Positions 36,683 through 50,915 of a stretch of DNA of 64,000 bases are shown in pieces. The number at the start of each line of letters is the position of its first letter. The first letter of the stretch is position 1. The notes under the pieces are model-generated. The model searched no databases. It saw only the letters and a list, made by a program, of their open reading frames with translations, and was not told the origin of the DNA. The DNA comes from Paramecium sonneborni (Eukaryota > Ciliophora > Oligohymenophorea > Peniculida > Parameciidae): the NCBI GenBank assembly GCA_905182985.1, contig CAJJDN010000094.1, forward strand, positions 171,263-235,262. The letters are read 5' to 3'. Both the position numbers and the translations under genes were made by a program.

Positions 36683-37690
36683 TCATTTTTTAATCGTTGA
36701 TTTTTTTAATTTATCATTAAATTCATTGATATCATCAATTAAAAACATAATCTCATTAAAATCAGTTGAAGTTTCCTTACTATTACGATTGCTCTTCGCA
36801 GCCTTAGACAAAATCTTAGGCTTGAATGTGCATGCTTTTATCTCTTTTTCTTATTTTTTTATAAATTCATTTCTTATCTTATTATCAACTCTTTATTTCC
36901 ATTATTCATTCCTCTTACTAACTATTAAGTTTTTTTCTGGTTTTTATGAATTTATCACACCATATTAACCCCATTTTTAAGGTGAATTAGATTCTTTTCT
37001 GTGCAAGTTTGCATAACTTGTAGTTGAATTTTAAAAATATGTAACAGAATTCTTTATTGGATTTTTATTTGGACTAAAAAAATGCTGAGCAGAACTAGAT
37101 TTACTATTAGGAGATCTTTTAACTTTACTTAAATCAATTTAAATAACATCGCTCTTCTCTAATTTTTTTGATGATGAATTTTCTATTTATGCTTATTTTT
37201 TTTAAATTTACTATAATTATTTTGTTTTCTATTCAAACCATTCTTTATCAATTATAGATTATGGTTTTTGATGAGATATAGGAGATGTTTATGAAACTAT
37301 TAACTTTTCTTATTATTATAAATTGTTAAGCAATGTCATTAGAATTCTTTGTTATTATCTTAAAGTCTCTAATTCTTTTTCTGTTGATTCTTATTCTTTA
37401 CGTGGACTTTCACTTTAATATCTTCTAGTGGATTCACTAACTTATTTATCAGTCATTTTTCTATTAGATTCACTCATCTTAACATAAGAATCATATTTCT
37501 TTAAGGTTAATCTAACATCTTTCTATATATCTTTAATTAATGTTTTTGAATGTTGAGCCATTTATTGAGCTTAAAATAAATTTTCATTTAGTTTAATATT
37601 TTGAATATCTGGTTTGGCTGAATTAATGACTCTTAATGCATAATTTACCTCATGAATTCTCTTTTTTTTCTAATTATGCAAATTATTCAT
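36683..37690 (-). CDS. Coiled-coil protein with basic C-terminal region
   Basis: 335 residues in one uninterrupted exon. The N-terminal half has helical, Lys/Glu/Gln-rich sequence (including LETLRQQQRILMTLLNNLQQ). The middle is Ser-rich and likely disordered. The C-terminal part (WKQRVDNKIRNEF, then ACTFKPKI) carries the TFxPxI-type motif often seen at the ends of ciliate coiled-coil proteins. No catalytic motif. A cytoskeletal role is only a guess. The start is the first ATG after an AT-rich stretch; the stop lies 69 bp from the kinase relic, convergent with it. Confidence 0.8.
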
Positions 37691-38045
37691 AATAAATAAA
37701 TAATAATTTTAGAAATAACTAAATTTAATTCCTAAATTATAGATGGGAAATATGTAAAATTGCTATTTAATAAATTAGAAGCTCTAAATAAATAACATAT
37801 ACATATATAAAAATTTAGTTTAAAACAATATAATTAATTTTAAAAACTAATATACGTTTTTTAAAACAATTCTTAGAATCTAAATAAATTTCTTTATTTT
37901 TGGTATTAAAAGGTGTAATAAAGAATTAATAAATTATAAGAATATATTTTTAGATCTTAATTTTGTTATAAGATTGAAATATAATAAAAATATTATGTTT
38001 TATGATGAGATTGAAATATATAAATAATTTATATAAATAATAAAA
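37691..38045. other. Divergent intergenic region, AT-rich
   Basis: About 355 bp between the coiled-coil gene (-) and the NDR kinase (+). It must contain both promoters. Only A/T-rich tracts and short direct repeats such as gattgaaatata (twice near 37973-38020) are visible; no motif can be named. Confidence 0.5.
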
Positions 38046-39606
<1,561 letters not shown>

Positions 39607-39643
39607 TAGATTAAACATATAAATATATTATATTAATTAAATA

Positions 39644-39817
39644 ATGTTACCATAAATAAAGCAAAATCGCTAGAAATCAGAAAAAGTAAAATCAGCTTTT
39701 AAATTGCCCAAATTAGATGAATATATTTAAAAAGCAAGATTTTTAGAGGACTAGAATTAAAAGGCATTAGAAGAGATGGTATCTATCAAACGATACTTGA
39801 TGAAATTTAAGTCCTGA
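39644..39817 (+). CDS. Very small hypothetical protein
   Basis: 57 residues, no intron, 37 bp after the NDR kinase stop. Lys/Glu/Gln-rich and probably helical, with EYIQKARFLEDQNQKALEEM; no signal peptide or membrane segment. Half a dozen in-frame TAA/TAG codons fall where Gln fits the helix. A real mini-gene is plausible but not proven; alternatively it could be a remnant of a longer coiled-coil gene. The 440 bp after it (39818-40257) hold no supported gene. Confidence 0.45.
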
Positions 39818-40257
39818 TTGTAAATTTTTTATTTTTTTCTTTTATAAATTTATGAAAATGTAATTTTTCATTATTTTTTGGAAAACTCTTCAAAAGTATT
39901 AATGTTTTCAATCGAGATCCTTTATAAATTCTATTTATCAAATTGCATATAAAACCAATCCATTTAAATAAAAAATAAGGTAATTTAAACTAATAAATTA
40001 TATTCCATATGAATTAAAATTCCTCTTTAATAAATTTCAATTTATTGATATATAGTATAATAATAGTAGTTTTTAAATATTGTTAGCAAGTAGCTTGCAG
40101 ATAAAATTTATAAATATAAATAATAATTTGAATTGAATTAGAATATAGTATAATTAAAAAGTTGATTGTGTAGTTTTATTTTATAATGGAATAGTAGGTT
40201 AATAATGGAGCTTGGTAAATGTTTGTTAGATGAATTATATTAATTTATATTAAACAA

Positions 40258-42099
40258 ATGTAAACTAAATAAAAAATAAGAGTGGCAGTTCGAATTAGAC
40301 CTTTGCTTGATCACGAAAAAAGATAAGGTCATTTAAATTCTAGAATAGATTGCAGTGGATAGGAAGTAACAATAAGAGAGGAGAGAAATAAAAAAAGTTA
40401 TAAGTAAAAAATAAATCAAGTAGATTCGATCATGTATTACCTGAATCAGCTTCATAAGATTAAGTATTTAAGAGTTGTGAAATTGATTAAATGGTATAAT
40501 CTGTTATAGAGGGGTATCATGTGACAGTATTTGCATATGGTTAAACAGGTTCTGGTAAAACATATACAATGGAGGGTTAACGTGATGATGAAGGAATAGC
40601 AATTAAGCATGAAGGCATAATCCCTAAAACAATCAATAGTCTATTTAATAAGATAAAATAAAATGGGCTTTAAAAAGACTTTTCAGTGTATTGTTCTTAT
40701 TTACAAATTTATAATGAAAAAATATATGATCTCTTAGGGGAAACAACAAAAATTAATTAGAATACCTAGATAAACGGTTTAAAAATGAGATGGAATGTTC
40801 GATAATAATTTGTTGTTGAAAATTTATTTGTTTATTAATGTAAATCAGCAGAAGAAGTTATCTAATTATTTAAATTGGGAAGCAGAAATAGAATAACAGC
40901 AAGTCATAAATTAAATTTTTAATCTTCTCGTAGTCATACTATATTTGAAATAAAAATAGAGAGTACAGATTTGAAGAATCCTGATTATTTTATAACATCA
41001 AAATTAGAATTAGTAGATTTAGCTGGTTCAGAAAGAATAAGTATAACAGGAACAGAAGGAAGATAAGCTAAAGAGAGTATTGAAATAAATAAAGCTTTAA
41101 TGACTTTAAGATAAGTGATTGCAATATTGAGTGATACAAATAATAAAACAATACCTCCTTATAGAGATTCTAAATTAACCTGTTTATTGAAGTAATCAAT
41201 AGGAGGTAATTGTTTTTGTTTAATGATTGCTTGTATTGCGCCTTTAGATTCTTTTTACGATGAAAATGTATCAACATTATAATATGCTACAAAAGTATAA
41301 ATTTAAAATTAATTTAGGCAGCTTATATAGTAAATATTCCAGTTAAGAATGATGATCCAAAAATGAAAATTATAAATGATTTAAAATAACAAATAGATAA
41401 TTTGAAATTGGAATTAAGTAAAGCTAATTAGCACATTGAATTCTTATCTAATATTATTTAAAAAAATGAGAATAATTAGAATAATATGCATACTAGAAGC
41501 AATTTGGATAATTTATTATAAAATTAATAAAGATTGTTGGAGGTAGAGTCTTCAGAAGAAGATGCTAAGAAAAATGAAAATTCATAATCTAATGATAGAT
41601 TAATTAATTCAATTAATATGGTGAGGGAATTATTACTTTCTAATAAGGAAATGAGAGAAAGGGAAGAATAAATTAATTACAAATGTGAATCTATGTATAG
41701 AGAAATTCAATTTTTATCTAAAGAGAATTTTGAATTAAGAGAAAGATTAGGTGATGATTAATAAAGAGAATCTCCTTAAAAAAGACCATCTACAATCAAG
41801 AAGAACACTATGATGATAGAAGAACCAGGATTTTTACCTGAATAGATGACTTAATTTTAGAGGAACTTTTAAAAGGACTTTAGAGAAACTCAAATTAAGG
41901 ATTATAAAGATTCATAAATTTCAATGACTAATCGAAGTATTTTGACGTATCTAAAATAGATGTCAGAGCTTATTCATAAAGAACGTAGAGTAGGTAATTA
42001 CCATAGATAATTAATTATCAGTAAAATTTTGAGGAAGTTTAATAAGACGAAATGACCAATTTTGGAAGAAGAAGTTTATATTAGAAATAATTGAAATGA
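40258..42099 (+). CDS. Kinesin-family motor protein
   Basis: About 588 residues. N-terminal motor domain: IRVAVRIRPLLD, FAYGQTGSGKTYTM (P-loop), SSRSHTIFEI (switch I), LVDLAGSERI (switch II), and YRDSKLTCLL. It is followed by a predicted coiled coil and a tail. The motor sits at the N-terminus, so plus-end-directed movement on microtubules is expected; the subfamily is not clear. Introns 40404-40423 and 41295-41317 are needed for the frame. A third (41990-42021) extends the protein to TGA at 42097-42099; if retained, the protein would end at 42053-42055. The start MQTKQK lies nine residues before the motor strand. Confidence 0.93.
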
Positions 42100-42161
42100 A
42101 TTTATAATAAGTGTTTTTCTCTGTCTATTTTATTAATAATATTTTATCATAAAAATAAAAT

Positions 42162-43731
42162 ATGTCATTAAAGGAATTTTAGATTTTATAAGAGTTAGGT
42201 AAGAACTGAAACTATAAAATATTAGGTGAAGGAGCTTATTCAAAGGTTTATAAAATAAAAAGAATTGCAGATTAACAAGAATATGCATTAAAGAAAGTTA
42301 GGCTACAGTCACTTTCAGATAAGGAGAAATAGAATGCTTTAAATGAAGTGAGGATTTTAGCAAGTGTTAGACATGCAAATGTTATTCAATATAAAGAAGC
42401 GTTTTTAGAGGAATAGTCATAAATTTTATGGTAACTTTCTTAGAATAAATTTTGATAGTATTGTTATGGAATATGCAGATGATGGAGATTTATTTTAGAA
42501 AATAATAGAGTGTTAAAAAAAAGGAGTTCTTATGTCTGAAAAAGAAATATGGAATATCTTAATTTAAGTATAATGAATATATAATACATATAATAGATAG
42601 TAAAAGGACTGAAAGCATTACATGATATGAAAATATATCATAGAGATTTGAAATCAGCAAATGTATTTATGAATAGTGATGGAACTGTTAAATTGGGTGA
42701 TATGAATGTATCTAAAGTTGCTAAGAAAATATTACTTTATACTTAAACTGGAACACCTTACTATGCATCTCCAGAAGTATGGAAAGATTAACCTTATGAT
42801 TCTAAGTCTGATATTTGGTCTTTAGGTTGTGTGTTATATGAAATGACGACACTTAAACCTCCTTTTAGAGCAGAAGATATGAGTGGTCTTTATAAAAAAG
42901 TAGTCAAAGGATATTATCCAAAAATACCAACTATATATAGTTAAGATTTAAGCAATATTATACGTGCATTATTATAAGTTTAACCACATCTTAGACCTAG
43001 TTGTGATAAAATCTTATAATTATAAGCAATTGTTAATAGATTAGACGATAAAATTTTGATTGAAGAAGAAGGTGCTAAATTATTATTGTAAACTATCAGA
43101 GTTCCAAGAAATATGCATTATTTAACTGATAGATTACCTAAACCTAATTATAATCCTATTAGAATGACTAAAGTAGATAAATATTAATTCATTTAAACTT
43201 TAGCTGTCTAAAAATAGAATTTAGAAAATGTAGAAGATAATCATTCTATCAATATAGATTTCTTACCTAGATTAAATAAAAAAATTGATGAAAGTCAAGA
43301 AAATTCTGTTATTTCTAAAAATAATAAAAAAATTGATGATTCTTAACTTGACCCTTATTAAAATAATTCAACTAAAAATAATTAAATAAATTATATTTAC
43401 AATCCTCAAGTTAAGAAAATTGCTAGGATCTCTAATAAATAATCTAAGGTTGATCCTCTTAAATAACCAAAAAAATTAGATATTGAAGGAGAACCAAAAC
43501 CTTTGATCATTAAAAGGTAAAATTTAAAATTAAAATTTTTTTAGTACCAAACATGGAACTGAAGAAAGGACACCATTATTACCACTTTTACCTGGTATCA
43601 AGAAGGAACCTTAAAAAATAGAAGAAGAATAACTCAAAAGAATAAAATAAACTGAAGAATTAATTTAATAATTAAAGGAAAGATAATAAAAACAGAGACG
43701 AAAATAAAAATTAAGGAATCTTGATAATTGA
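42162..43731 (+). CDS. NEK-like serine/threonine kinase
   Basis: 485 residues after introns 42199-42225, 42431-42458, 42568-42596 and 43517-43544. Kinase domain at the N-terminus: GEGAYSKVYK, YALKKVRL, CIVMEYADDGDL, YHRDLKSANVF, TGTPYYASPEVW and SDIWSLGCVLYEM, all typical of NIMA-related kinases. The metal-binding DFG motif reads GDMNVSK, so Phe and Gly are replaced while Asp is kept; similar DLN/DMN variants occur in some protist NEKs. The C-terminal 200 residues are Asn/Lys-rich and end in a coiled coil. NEKs act in cilia and cell-cycle control. It ends 31 bp from the convergent RING gene. Confidence 0.92.
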
Positions 43732-43762
43732 TATATTGATAATAGATTATATGATTAATAAT

Positions 43763-45184
43763 TCAAACTTTTTATACATCAGTAGCTTCTAACATTTCAC
43801 CATCTTTTTAATTTAGTTTTAATGCAAATCTAATTTCAGATCTACATAGAAAACATTGCTTTGTTGATTTTATTAAATTTTCAGAACAATCATTACAAAT
43901 ACCTCCGTGATTACATGGATGTAGAACAACATTAGCTTCATTTTCAAAACAAATCAAACAAAAATCTCCTGAATCTTAATCTTTTGGTATAGATTTCATT
44001 TATTTCATCATTGTTTAACATGGTGATTAACGAAAGTTTAGCGAATCAGGTCTCAATATATCACTGCATATAGGTATAGAACTAGTATTACGAGTACTAG
44101 TATCTGCAGTTGATTATCGAGCAAGCATTTTATAATAAGATGCTGAAATCCTTATGAACATAATGGGAATCTTTAATTTTCTCCATTTTTTTTAAGGATT
44201 TTCCTATGATTATCTTTTTGGTGAAGCAGCTTATCTATTGTCAAATTGTAAAACAATACTAAAATACTATAAATAAAATACATCAATTATTTCTTTATTT
44301 TTAAAGTGAAGAAAACGAATAAAAAGAGATAAATCAAAATACAGACAAGCAAAGAAACTGATGCCAATTAAACATTACTATAGGTATTTTCATTTTCATA
44401 AAATTCACACAAAGTTTTTAATAGAAAAAATGGGATAATGGTTAATCCAAAGATGTAAAATACAAACCAAAATATTAAAGTACCTTAATAATATTATTTT
44501 TTACCATCTATTTATGGTATATGTTTGAGGAAGCAGTTCTCAACCATTGTTATCATTAATAAAATAATTAAGAATGTGTTGATTCCAAGGGCTGTCCATG
44601 CTATTATAAATGTCTAATAATAATTATAACCAAATAGATTATTCCATTTCAAGGTTAAGAGGAGAATTTAAATAACATAGAGAACAGAATAAGAATGAGC
44701 AATCTAATAGATAAGATGATATTACTATAATATGCTTTCTTTTTGATTAATCATGATGAAGTACTTAGAAAAGAAATAATCCAATTGTGATAATTAATTA
44801 AGTTGCTGGTATATAATAGAGTTTAATTTCTTTAACTTCAAAATGAATTACTATAGTTATCTTATTATTTGAAATAAATGAATTACTTTAAATGATATGC
44901 TCAGCACCTTTTCTAAAAAATGAAGCCCAGAAAAGAATTTACTAATATTCTTATCAAGCATCACAATAACAAAAGTGAATAAGTCCATAAACCAAGCAAA
45001 TATGATAATGTATTTTGAATCAAATAGCCAGATTAATTTGCAACTAAAGATTAACATGTAAAATTAGCAAACACAATTAAAAATACTAATTCTTATAACT
45101 TCATTTGATAACTAGAGAATTAATAAATATCTGAACTTCTTTTTGTATTTCTTCTTAATTAATTTGCTCTTATTATCGATTCAT
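43763..45184 (-). CDS. Multipass membrane protein with C-terminal RING finger
   Basis: About 459 residues after introns 45112-45136 and 44143-44159. At least six hydrophobic segments occupy residues about 30-330 (for example LIFWFVFYIFGLTIIPFFLL). A Ser/Thr-rich linker follows, then a C3HC4-type RING at the C-terminus: FCLICFENEANVVLHPCNH, then GICNDC and QCFLCR. Such proteins are usually E3 ubiquitin ligases anchored in ER, endosomal or plasma membrane, acting with an E2. The second intron, needed to join the membrane part to the RING, is only 17 nt, shorter than usual for Paramecium, so that junction is the least certain point. Confidence 0.88.
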
Positions 45185-45321
45185 AAGTAAATGATTATTT
45201 TATCTTTTTTGATTATTTATATAATCATTAAATTATCATTTAGAATGATTAAACAAATGGATATTTTAAAATTATTGGAAAATTTATACTCTTAGACATA
45301 CAAATTATAAAAATACTAAAA

Positions 45322-46301
45322 TCATTATAAAAAAGCACTCTACTTAAGTTATCTTATAGTAGCTCTCTTTAAAGGATCCAGTGAAAAACACATCAATAGC
45401 AATTCCTTCATTTATATAGATGCTGTTTCAGGAATTCTAGGATATTCTCCACTTAATCCAATACTAAGTAAACTTGTAGCAGGATTATCAAAATTTATTT
45501 ATTCACTCCATGGAGGTCTACCTGTTATCATCTCTAAAATCAAACAGCCAAAAGACCATATATCTGAAGCTGGTCCAATTCTTTCTTATCTGACTACTTC
45601 AGGTGCCATCCATGGAACACTCCCTTATAAAATACTTTAACATAAATTTTCTTTATTTTGCCTACTGCAACCAAAATCAGAAATCTTCACTTATCCATTA
45701 CAGTCTAATAATATATTGCTTGATTTTAGATCCAAATGTAATATGCCTTTTTTATGCAAATACTCCAAACCGTTGAGAATTTACTGAGTATATCTTTTCA
45801 CAGTCTACTCTTTAATTGGTCCAAAATCACTTAATAGTTGAGAAATAGATCCTTAGATTAATATAATAAATGTACCCATCGGCATAAATTCCTAATATAT
45901 TAGGATGCATTCTTTTGTACTTTCGTGAGAAATGTATTTTATAACATTCTTGTGTTAAAGAATTTACAAAAATGATAATTCGACCTAATTAAGTTAATAC
46001 ATCTTACATCTAATTTTTACTGATCTTTTAAGTGATTTAGTAATTTTTTACATGCCACAATTTCTCCTGTGTCCATGTCCATAGCCTAATAAACTTGACC
46101 TTATGCTCCAGAACCAATCAATTTGCCTAATTTAAAATCAATCTTTTTAGATCCACAGTCCTTTATTTAATTGAATCTGTTTATTGGATCAAGTGTTATG
46201 TGATGATTTGTTTTTCTTGGAACTTTCAACACCCTATGTTTTTGATGCCTGTTTTCATAATTATATTTTTGAGTACTCTTAAGTGCCAATTCTAATTGCA
46301 T
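45322..46301 (-). CDS. MAP3K/STE11-like protein kinase with HLD in place of HRD
   Basis: About 310 residues after introns 45985-46007 and 45852-45875. Motifs: GKLIGSGAQGQVYQAM, VACKKLL, EFMPMGSISQLLSDFGP and LQGSVPWMAPEVV, which is the MAP3K-type activation segment; then SDIWSFGCLILEMITG. These place it with MEKK/STE11-like kinases. The catalytic-loop HRD is HLDLKSSN; Asp, Lys and Asn are retained but the Arg that normally contacts the activation-loop phosphate is Leu. Activity may be independent of loop phosphorylation, an inference. The N-terminal 55 residues are basic and carry no recognised domain. There is almost nothing after the kinase domain. Confidence 0.9.
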
Positions 46302-46534
46302 TATTTACAGACCTCATAATTGTCTTTATCTAACTAAACAATTTATTATGAAATAATATAAACAATATTTATGACAACGAAAAAAATATTAATATTAAAA
46401 CACTATCTTTATTACTTTCTCTACATAATCAATTGTTAGATATACATTTCGTTTTCTTAAAACGATAATCTATATTTTAATGCTTTTTAAGAGACTGTAA
46501 ATTTATTGGTTGAAATAAAAATATTAAATAAAAT

Positions 46535-48361
46535 ATGCTCAAAAAATTGAAATAGCAAACCAAGGATGCTTTTAATAAACATTTTGGTAAGGATCAATAC
46601 AAAGAAATGAAAGAAGAAGAATTTAATAATAAACAAGATTTTTCAAAATCACCACTTAGTCTCCCAAATTAAATCTAACCAGATTCAAACATAGATGGGA
46701 ATGATTAAGCAAATTGTACTGAGTTTATTTTTAAATAGTTAATCAAAACTTTGATTAAAATGCGTCTGATGTTCCTTAATTAGATTTCAATAAAGCAATA
46801 ATACCAGAAGAACTGATTCAGCAAATGTAAGAATAAGAAATCAAAGAGATTGCCGAAGAGCAGGCAAACAAAAAATATGTAAAGCCTAAAAAAAATGATG
46901 AAATTCCAGACTTTCTTAATTAAAAAATATGTTTGGATGAAAATGGTGATAACTATTATGAAGTGGCAGCTAAAAAGGCTAAAGAGTAAAATAGTACTAT
47001 GTATTAGTTGAAGACTTTTGTATCCAAATAAGCAACAAGTGCGTAAAAATAAGTCAAAGTAATTAATTATAACTCCATTTTTTAGAAATAATTAAAAAAA
47101 TTAGACACTCATATAAAAAATAAAATACTTGAAAAAAAATAACATATTAATCTTTGGATTGCAGGATAGGTTGATACTTAAATTGTTAGTTTAATGAGTA
47201 GGATAGAACCTAAAATTACTGAAAGTGTCTAAAAATCTGTACCTTACGATTTTATGTAAGATTTTTTTTAGGATGCTGCAATCAATTTATGGAAAGATTT
47301 CACTGACTTAATTAGATTGGAATTAAGAGCTAAATTAGAAACTAGTAAAGTAGAAATTAGGAAAAGGGATTCAAAAGGAATAATTTAATAGATAAGAAAT
47401 TTTATACTATATTCTCTTTATCCTGCAGATCTCACTAATCGTGATCATATGAGAAGAATCTCATATCAAATCATGAAAATTTGTTAATTACTTCCATATA
47501 TGGGTATTTAGCCTATGATGTTTATTATTATACTATTATGCATTAATAAAGTATTCATAAATAATTATAAAGGATGAAGAATTTTAATTAGTCAATTATA
47601 TTGCTGAGTATAAATCTATGTAATTTATTACTAATGGACTTCTTCCATGTTTTCTTGCCTATTTTCATTATTTGTTTTTTGATTGTGGACCTGGAAATCA
47701 TCATTAAGTTCACATTCTTATTTTTACATTAATCGTTTAAGTTTTAAATGTTTGGATAGCATATATTTTTTTAAGAAAATCTTATTCCAGAGGGGCTTTT
47801 TTAAAAGAATAATTGACAATTGCATAAGATTCAAAAGGAGGCAGACTTAAATATTTTCTAATTTATGATTTTATTTCCTTGAATATTGCAATCATAATGT
47901 CAAGTAAAGATTATTTAATTATTTTAGTAATATTATATATTTATAAAATAAAAGATAGTTCTACTTAATCATTTGGAGATTTGTTATTTTTTACTAGAAC
48001 AATGTATGCTTTACTTTGTATTCCTTTTGTATTTTTTATTTTTCCCTTTTTCGTTAAAATGTTAACTAACGGTATTCCGACTGGATATGATAAATATGGA
48101 AATTGTATCCCATCATTGAGCACAATTTAAATATAATACAAGGAAACTAAATTCAAAAGATAAACAATAGTTGATATAGAAGAAATCCTTGAAAGGGATA
48201 TTGATGAAGAAAATGAAAAAAATCTTAAAGAATAAGAATAAGAAGAGTAAAATAATAATAATTAAGAAACAAAAAATGAGAATTTTAAAGAAAACGAAAA
48301 TGAATAGAAAAATAGTAAAAAAAAAAAGAATAAAAAGGAGATACAAAAAACAATAGGATGA
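46535..48361 (+). CDS. Multipass membrane protein of unknown function
   Basis: 593 residues after introns 46716-46738 and 47551-47572. The N-terminal 250 residues are hydrophilic, Gln/Lys-rich and helical. Then come conserved-looking stretches (SLYPADLTNRDHMRR, ICQLLPYMGIQPMMF) and about six or seven hydrophobic segments up to residue about 530, including PCFLAYFHYLFFDCGPG and MYALLCIPFVFFIFPFFV. The tail is highly charged (Glu/Asn/Lys repeats). I do not recognise the family. A membrane channel, transporter or scaffold are all possible. It converges with the trichocyst matrix gene, with 89 bp between stops. Confidence 0.8.
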
Positions 48362-48450
48362 AAAATATTTGTAAAATTTTCATTATTTTAATTTTTATAT
48401 TAACAAAATAATTTTGCATTTATTATTAATTGTTTTTGATTAAAACAAAA

Positions 48451-49622
48451 TCATTATCTAAATATACCACCTTTTTTTAGCGCATTTTCGGCATCTTTAA
48501 TAGCTAGCAACTCATTATTATATTGTTATAATAAGTTGTTATGTGTTGCAGTTCTAAATTAATGATTAGTATAATTTATTACCTTTCAATCCATCTATTT
48601 TAAGTAGCAACAAGATTATCTTAAGCTTCTACTAAATTACTCTAAGCATCTTATAATATTGAATTTAAAGCTCTAACTTCAATTTACTTGATGGAAATCT
48701 CTGTTTCTAATAATGGAATTAAAAAATCTTAAATTTCACTAACTTTAGCTTAGGTTTCAGATAAAATATCTTATTACAATTTAGATTATGATTCATGTTG
48801 ATTTTACAATGATATTTATGCATCAATCAAATTTTATCTAAGTTAACTCATAAAATTAATGACTTTATTAAGGTTTTCTTAATCTACATAGTTGTTTTAT
48901 GATAATTATGTTAAAACATTTACTAAAGGTTAATAAAAGACTCTTTTTGATGACAATTTTTTCATACTAACAATCATAAGAAAGAATTTCATACCTTTTG
49001 TGCATATTTTAAGAGACTTCTTTGATGTGTTGTTATTTTTAGATTAATGAAGCTTCATCTTTGATTTCATTAAGTAATGTAATTGCTTAATCAAGAACAT
49101 TTATTGTATCAGCATATTCTTAATTCTGTTATTCAAAAACTGAATTATCTGAGTTGATTTGTTATTCCTTTTAAGTCACTAATTTAATTGCATCACTTAA
49201 GTCTTAATTAGCTTCTGTTAAAAATGCTTATAAACGTAATCCTTCATCATTTAATTCTTTGATATCAATTTCCAATTATGCAATCTATGAGATAATGATC
49301 AAAATAAACTTTGTTCTTAAAATCATTTATTTAATTCTCATAGAATTAGACATCAGAAAAATATGATTACTAATCTTGTTCATAAGTAGTATTTTCATCA
49401 TTTACCCTTTTTTAGAAAGAATCTGCCAATTCATCTAGTGAAACAAACAATTATTGGAAATTAAAATCTTTTGATTACACTTCTGACAATCCAAGTATAA
49501 TTTTTGAAATTGGATGCAATTTTTCTTATTGAATTGATTAAATTCCTTGACTATAATGTAGTATGTTTAATATACTTAGCCAATATCAAATACAACAATG
49601 TAAACCCAAAGAAAGTTTTCAT
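48451..49622 (-). CDS. Trichocyst matrix protein
   Basis: 354 residues after introns 49551-49575, 49285-49309, 48967-48994 and 48554-48582. It begins with a signal peptide (MKTFFGFTLLYLILA). The rest is acidic, Gln/Asn/Asp/Glu-rich and strongly helical, with repeated four-helix-bundle-type segments such as KIAQLEIDIKELNDEGLRL. Length, signal and composition fit the trichocyst matrix (TMP/tmx) family of Paramecium, whose precursors are cleaved and crystallise inside the secretory trichocyst. The first intron falls at the end of the signal peptide. It is the 3'-most of three tandem minus-strand genes (48451-52435). Confidence 0.85.
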
Positions 49623-49786
49623 TTTATATTAATTAATCACAAATCCGTTTTTTACAACATCTTTCTAATCTATATAATTTTTACTATTATTTATAATTTG
49701 CACATATATCTTATTGATTTAAATTATGGCAATAGAGTATGAGTGTAGAAGTGAAAAAAGCACAAATTATTAATAAATAATTAAAA

Positions 49787-50864
49787 TCAATTTTAATAAT
49801 TTTTGTTTTAACTTTTAGCATTCCTTGTGCCTTTTAACTTTTCTAACATATGACTATCTATTGTATAATTTAACATTTTATGGTTTTAAGAGGAATCTTA
49901 TTTTTTAATTTTTGTATTTGTTTCTCTATTCTTAGGTCTGAAATGAAAATAGAATAATAAAATAATTATTTACCTTGATTTAGACAGTAAATAAAAATGA
50001 CTTAAATTCGATTCTTAATCATTATATTCTGTTTTAATTCTAATGTTCTCAATATTTTTTTTGTCTTGAGCATAAACAGTGTTGTTAAGTAAAGACTTGT
50101 TCCCTTAGTTATTTCTGATATGGAATGGGTTGCTAAATTAACAAATGATTAAATTACTTGATTGCATTATTTAGCAACTTTTGTTATTCTATATTAAGTA
50201 TTTTTTTAGGTGGATTTTTCTTTTCTTTAGACAATGTAGGGGTAGCTCTAAAGCCAATATTAAAATTGTGTTTTTAAGTCATGCTTTCACGACCTTGACT
50301 TGTTACAGTTAAATCAATCTATTCTGTTATGGATGTATTGGAAAGATTCTGAACACGGAGCTTTTGTAATCTTAATATTTATTAAGAGATTAACCTTGAA
50401 TAATTAAGATTTAGGATTGGATTTTCATTTGAAGTTTCATTTTGAATTAAATCTGTTAATTTGATTAATTTTTGGTTGAGTAGTTTAATGAATTATGGTT
50501 AGGTTGCATCTGTGATAGATTGTAAGTTATTATGATTTAACTAATAGAGAGTTACATCTTTAAGAGATGAAAGAGAATTATCAGATGAAGATTCGTAGTT
50601 TTCTTTTGGAAACTTAAATTACTAATTGATTTTACATTTCTTGAATCTAGAAATAAGATAAAGGATTTAAGAATACTTAATTTCAATTTCTTATCTAAAT
50701 TAATTGAGTTCTGAATCTTCATCGGTTTAGGTTTTGGTAATCATTTCGGCAGGAACAGAAGGTTTGGTTATCTTTTATAAAATAAGATATTTGATTAAAT
50801 CTTTGTCAAAATTTTACTGTTTTTTAATGTTAGGACTCTTAGATTTTGTATTTCGGTTGGACAT
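49787..50864 (-). CDS. Hypothetical protein
   Basis: Not recognised. About 338 residues after introns 50133-50157 and 49938-49973 (36 nt, the longest resolved here). The sequence is Lys/Asn/Ser-rich and mostly hydrophilic, with a helical central region (QILRLQKLRVQNL) and no signal peptide, membrane segment or catalytic motif. The frame is supported by both introns restoring continuity and by the C-terminus falling on TGA at 49787-49789. Its start is 51 bp downstream of the stop of the next gene in the same orientation. Confidence 0.7.
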
Positions 50865-50915
50865 AATAAAATAATAAAATAAAAAATTTAGTATATAAAC
50901 TAAAATAATAATATT

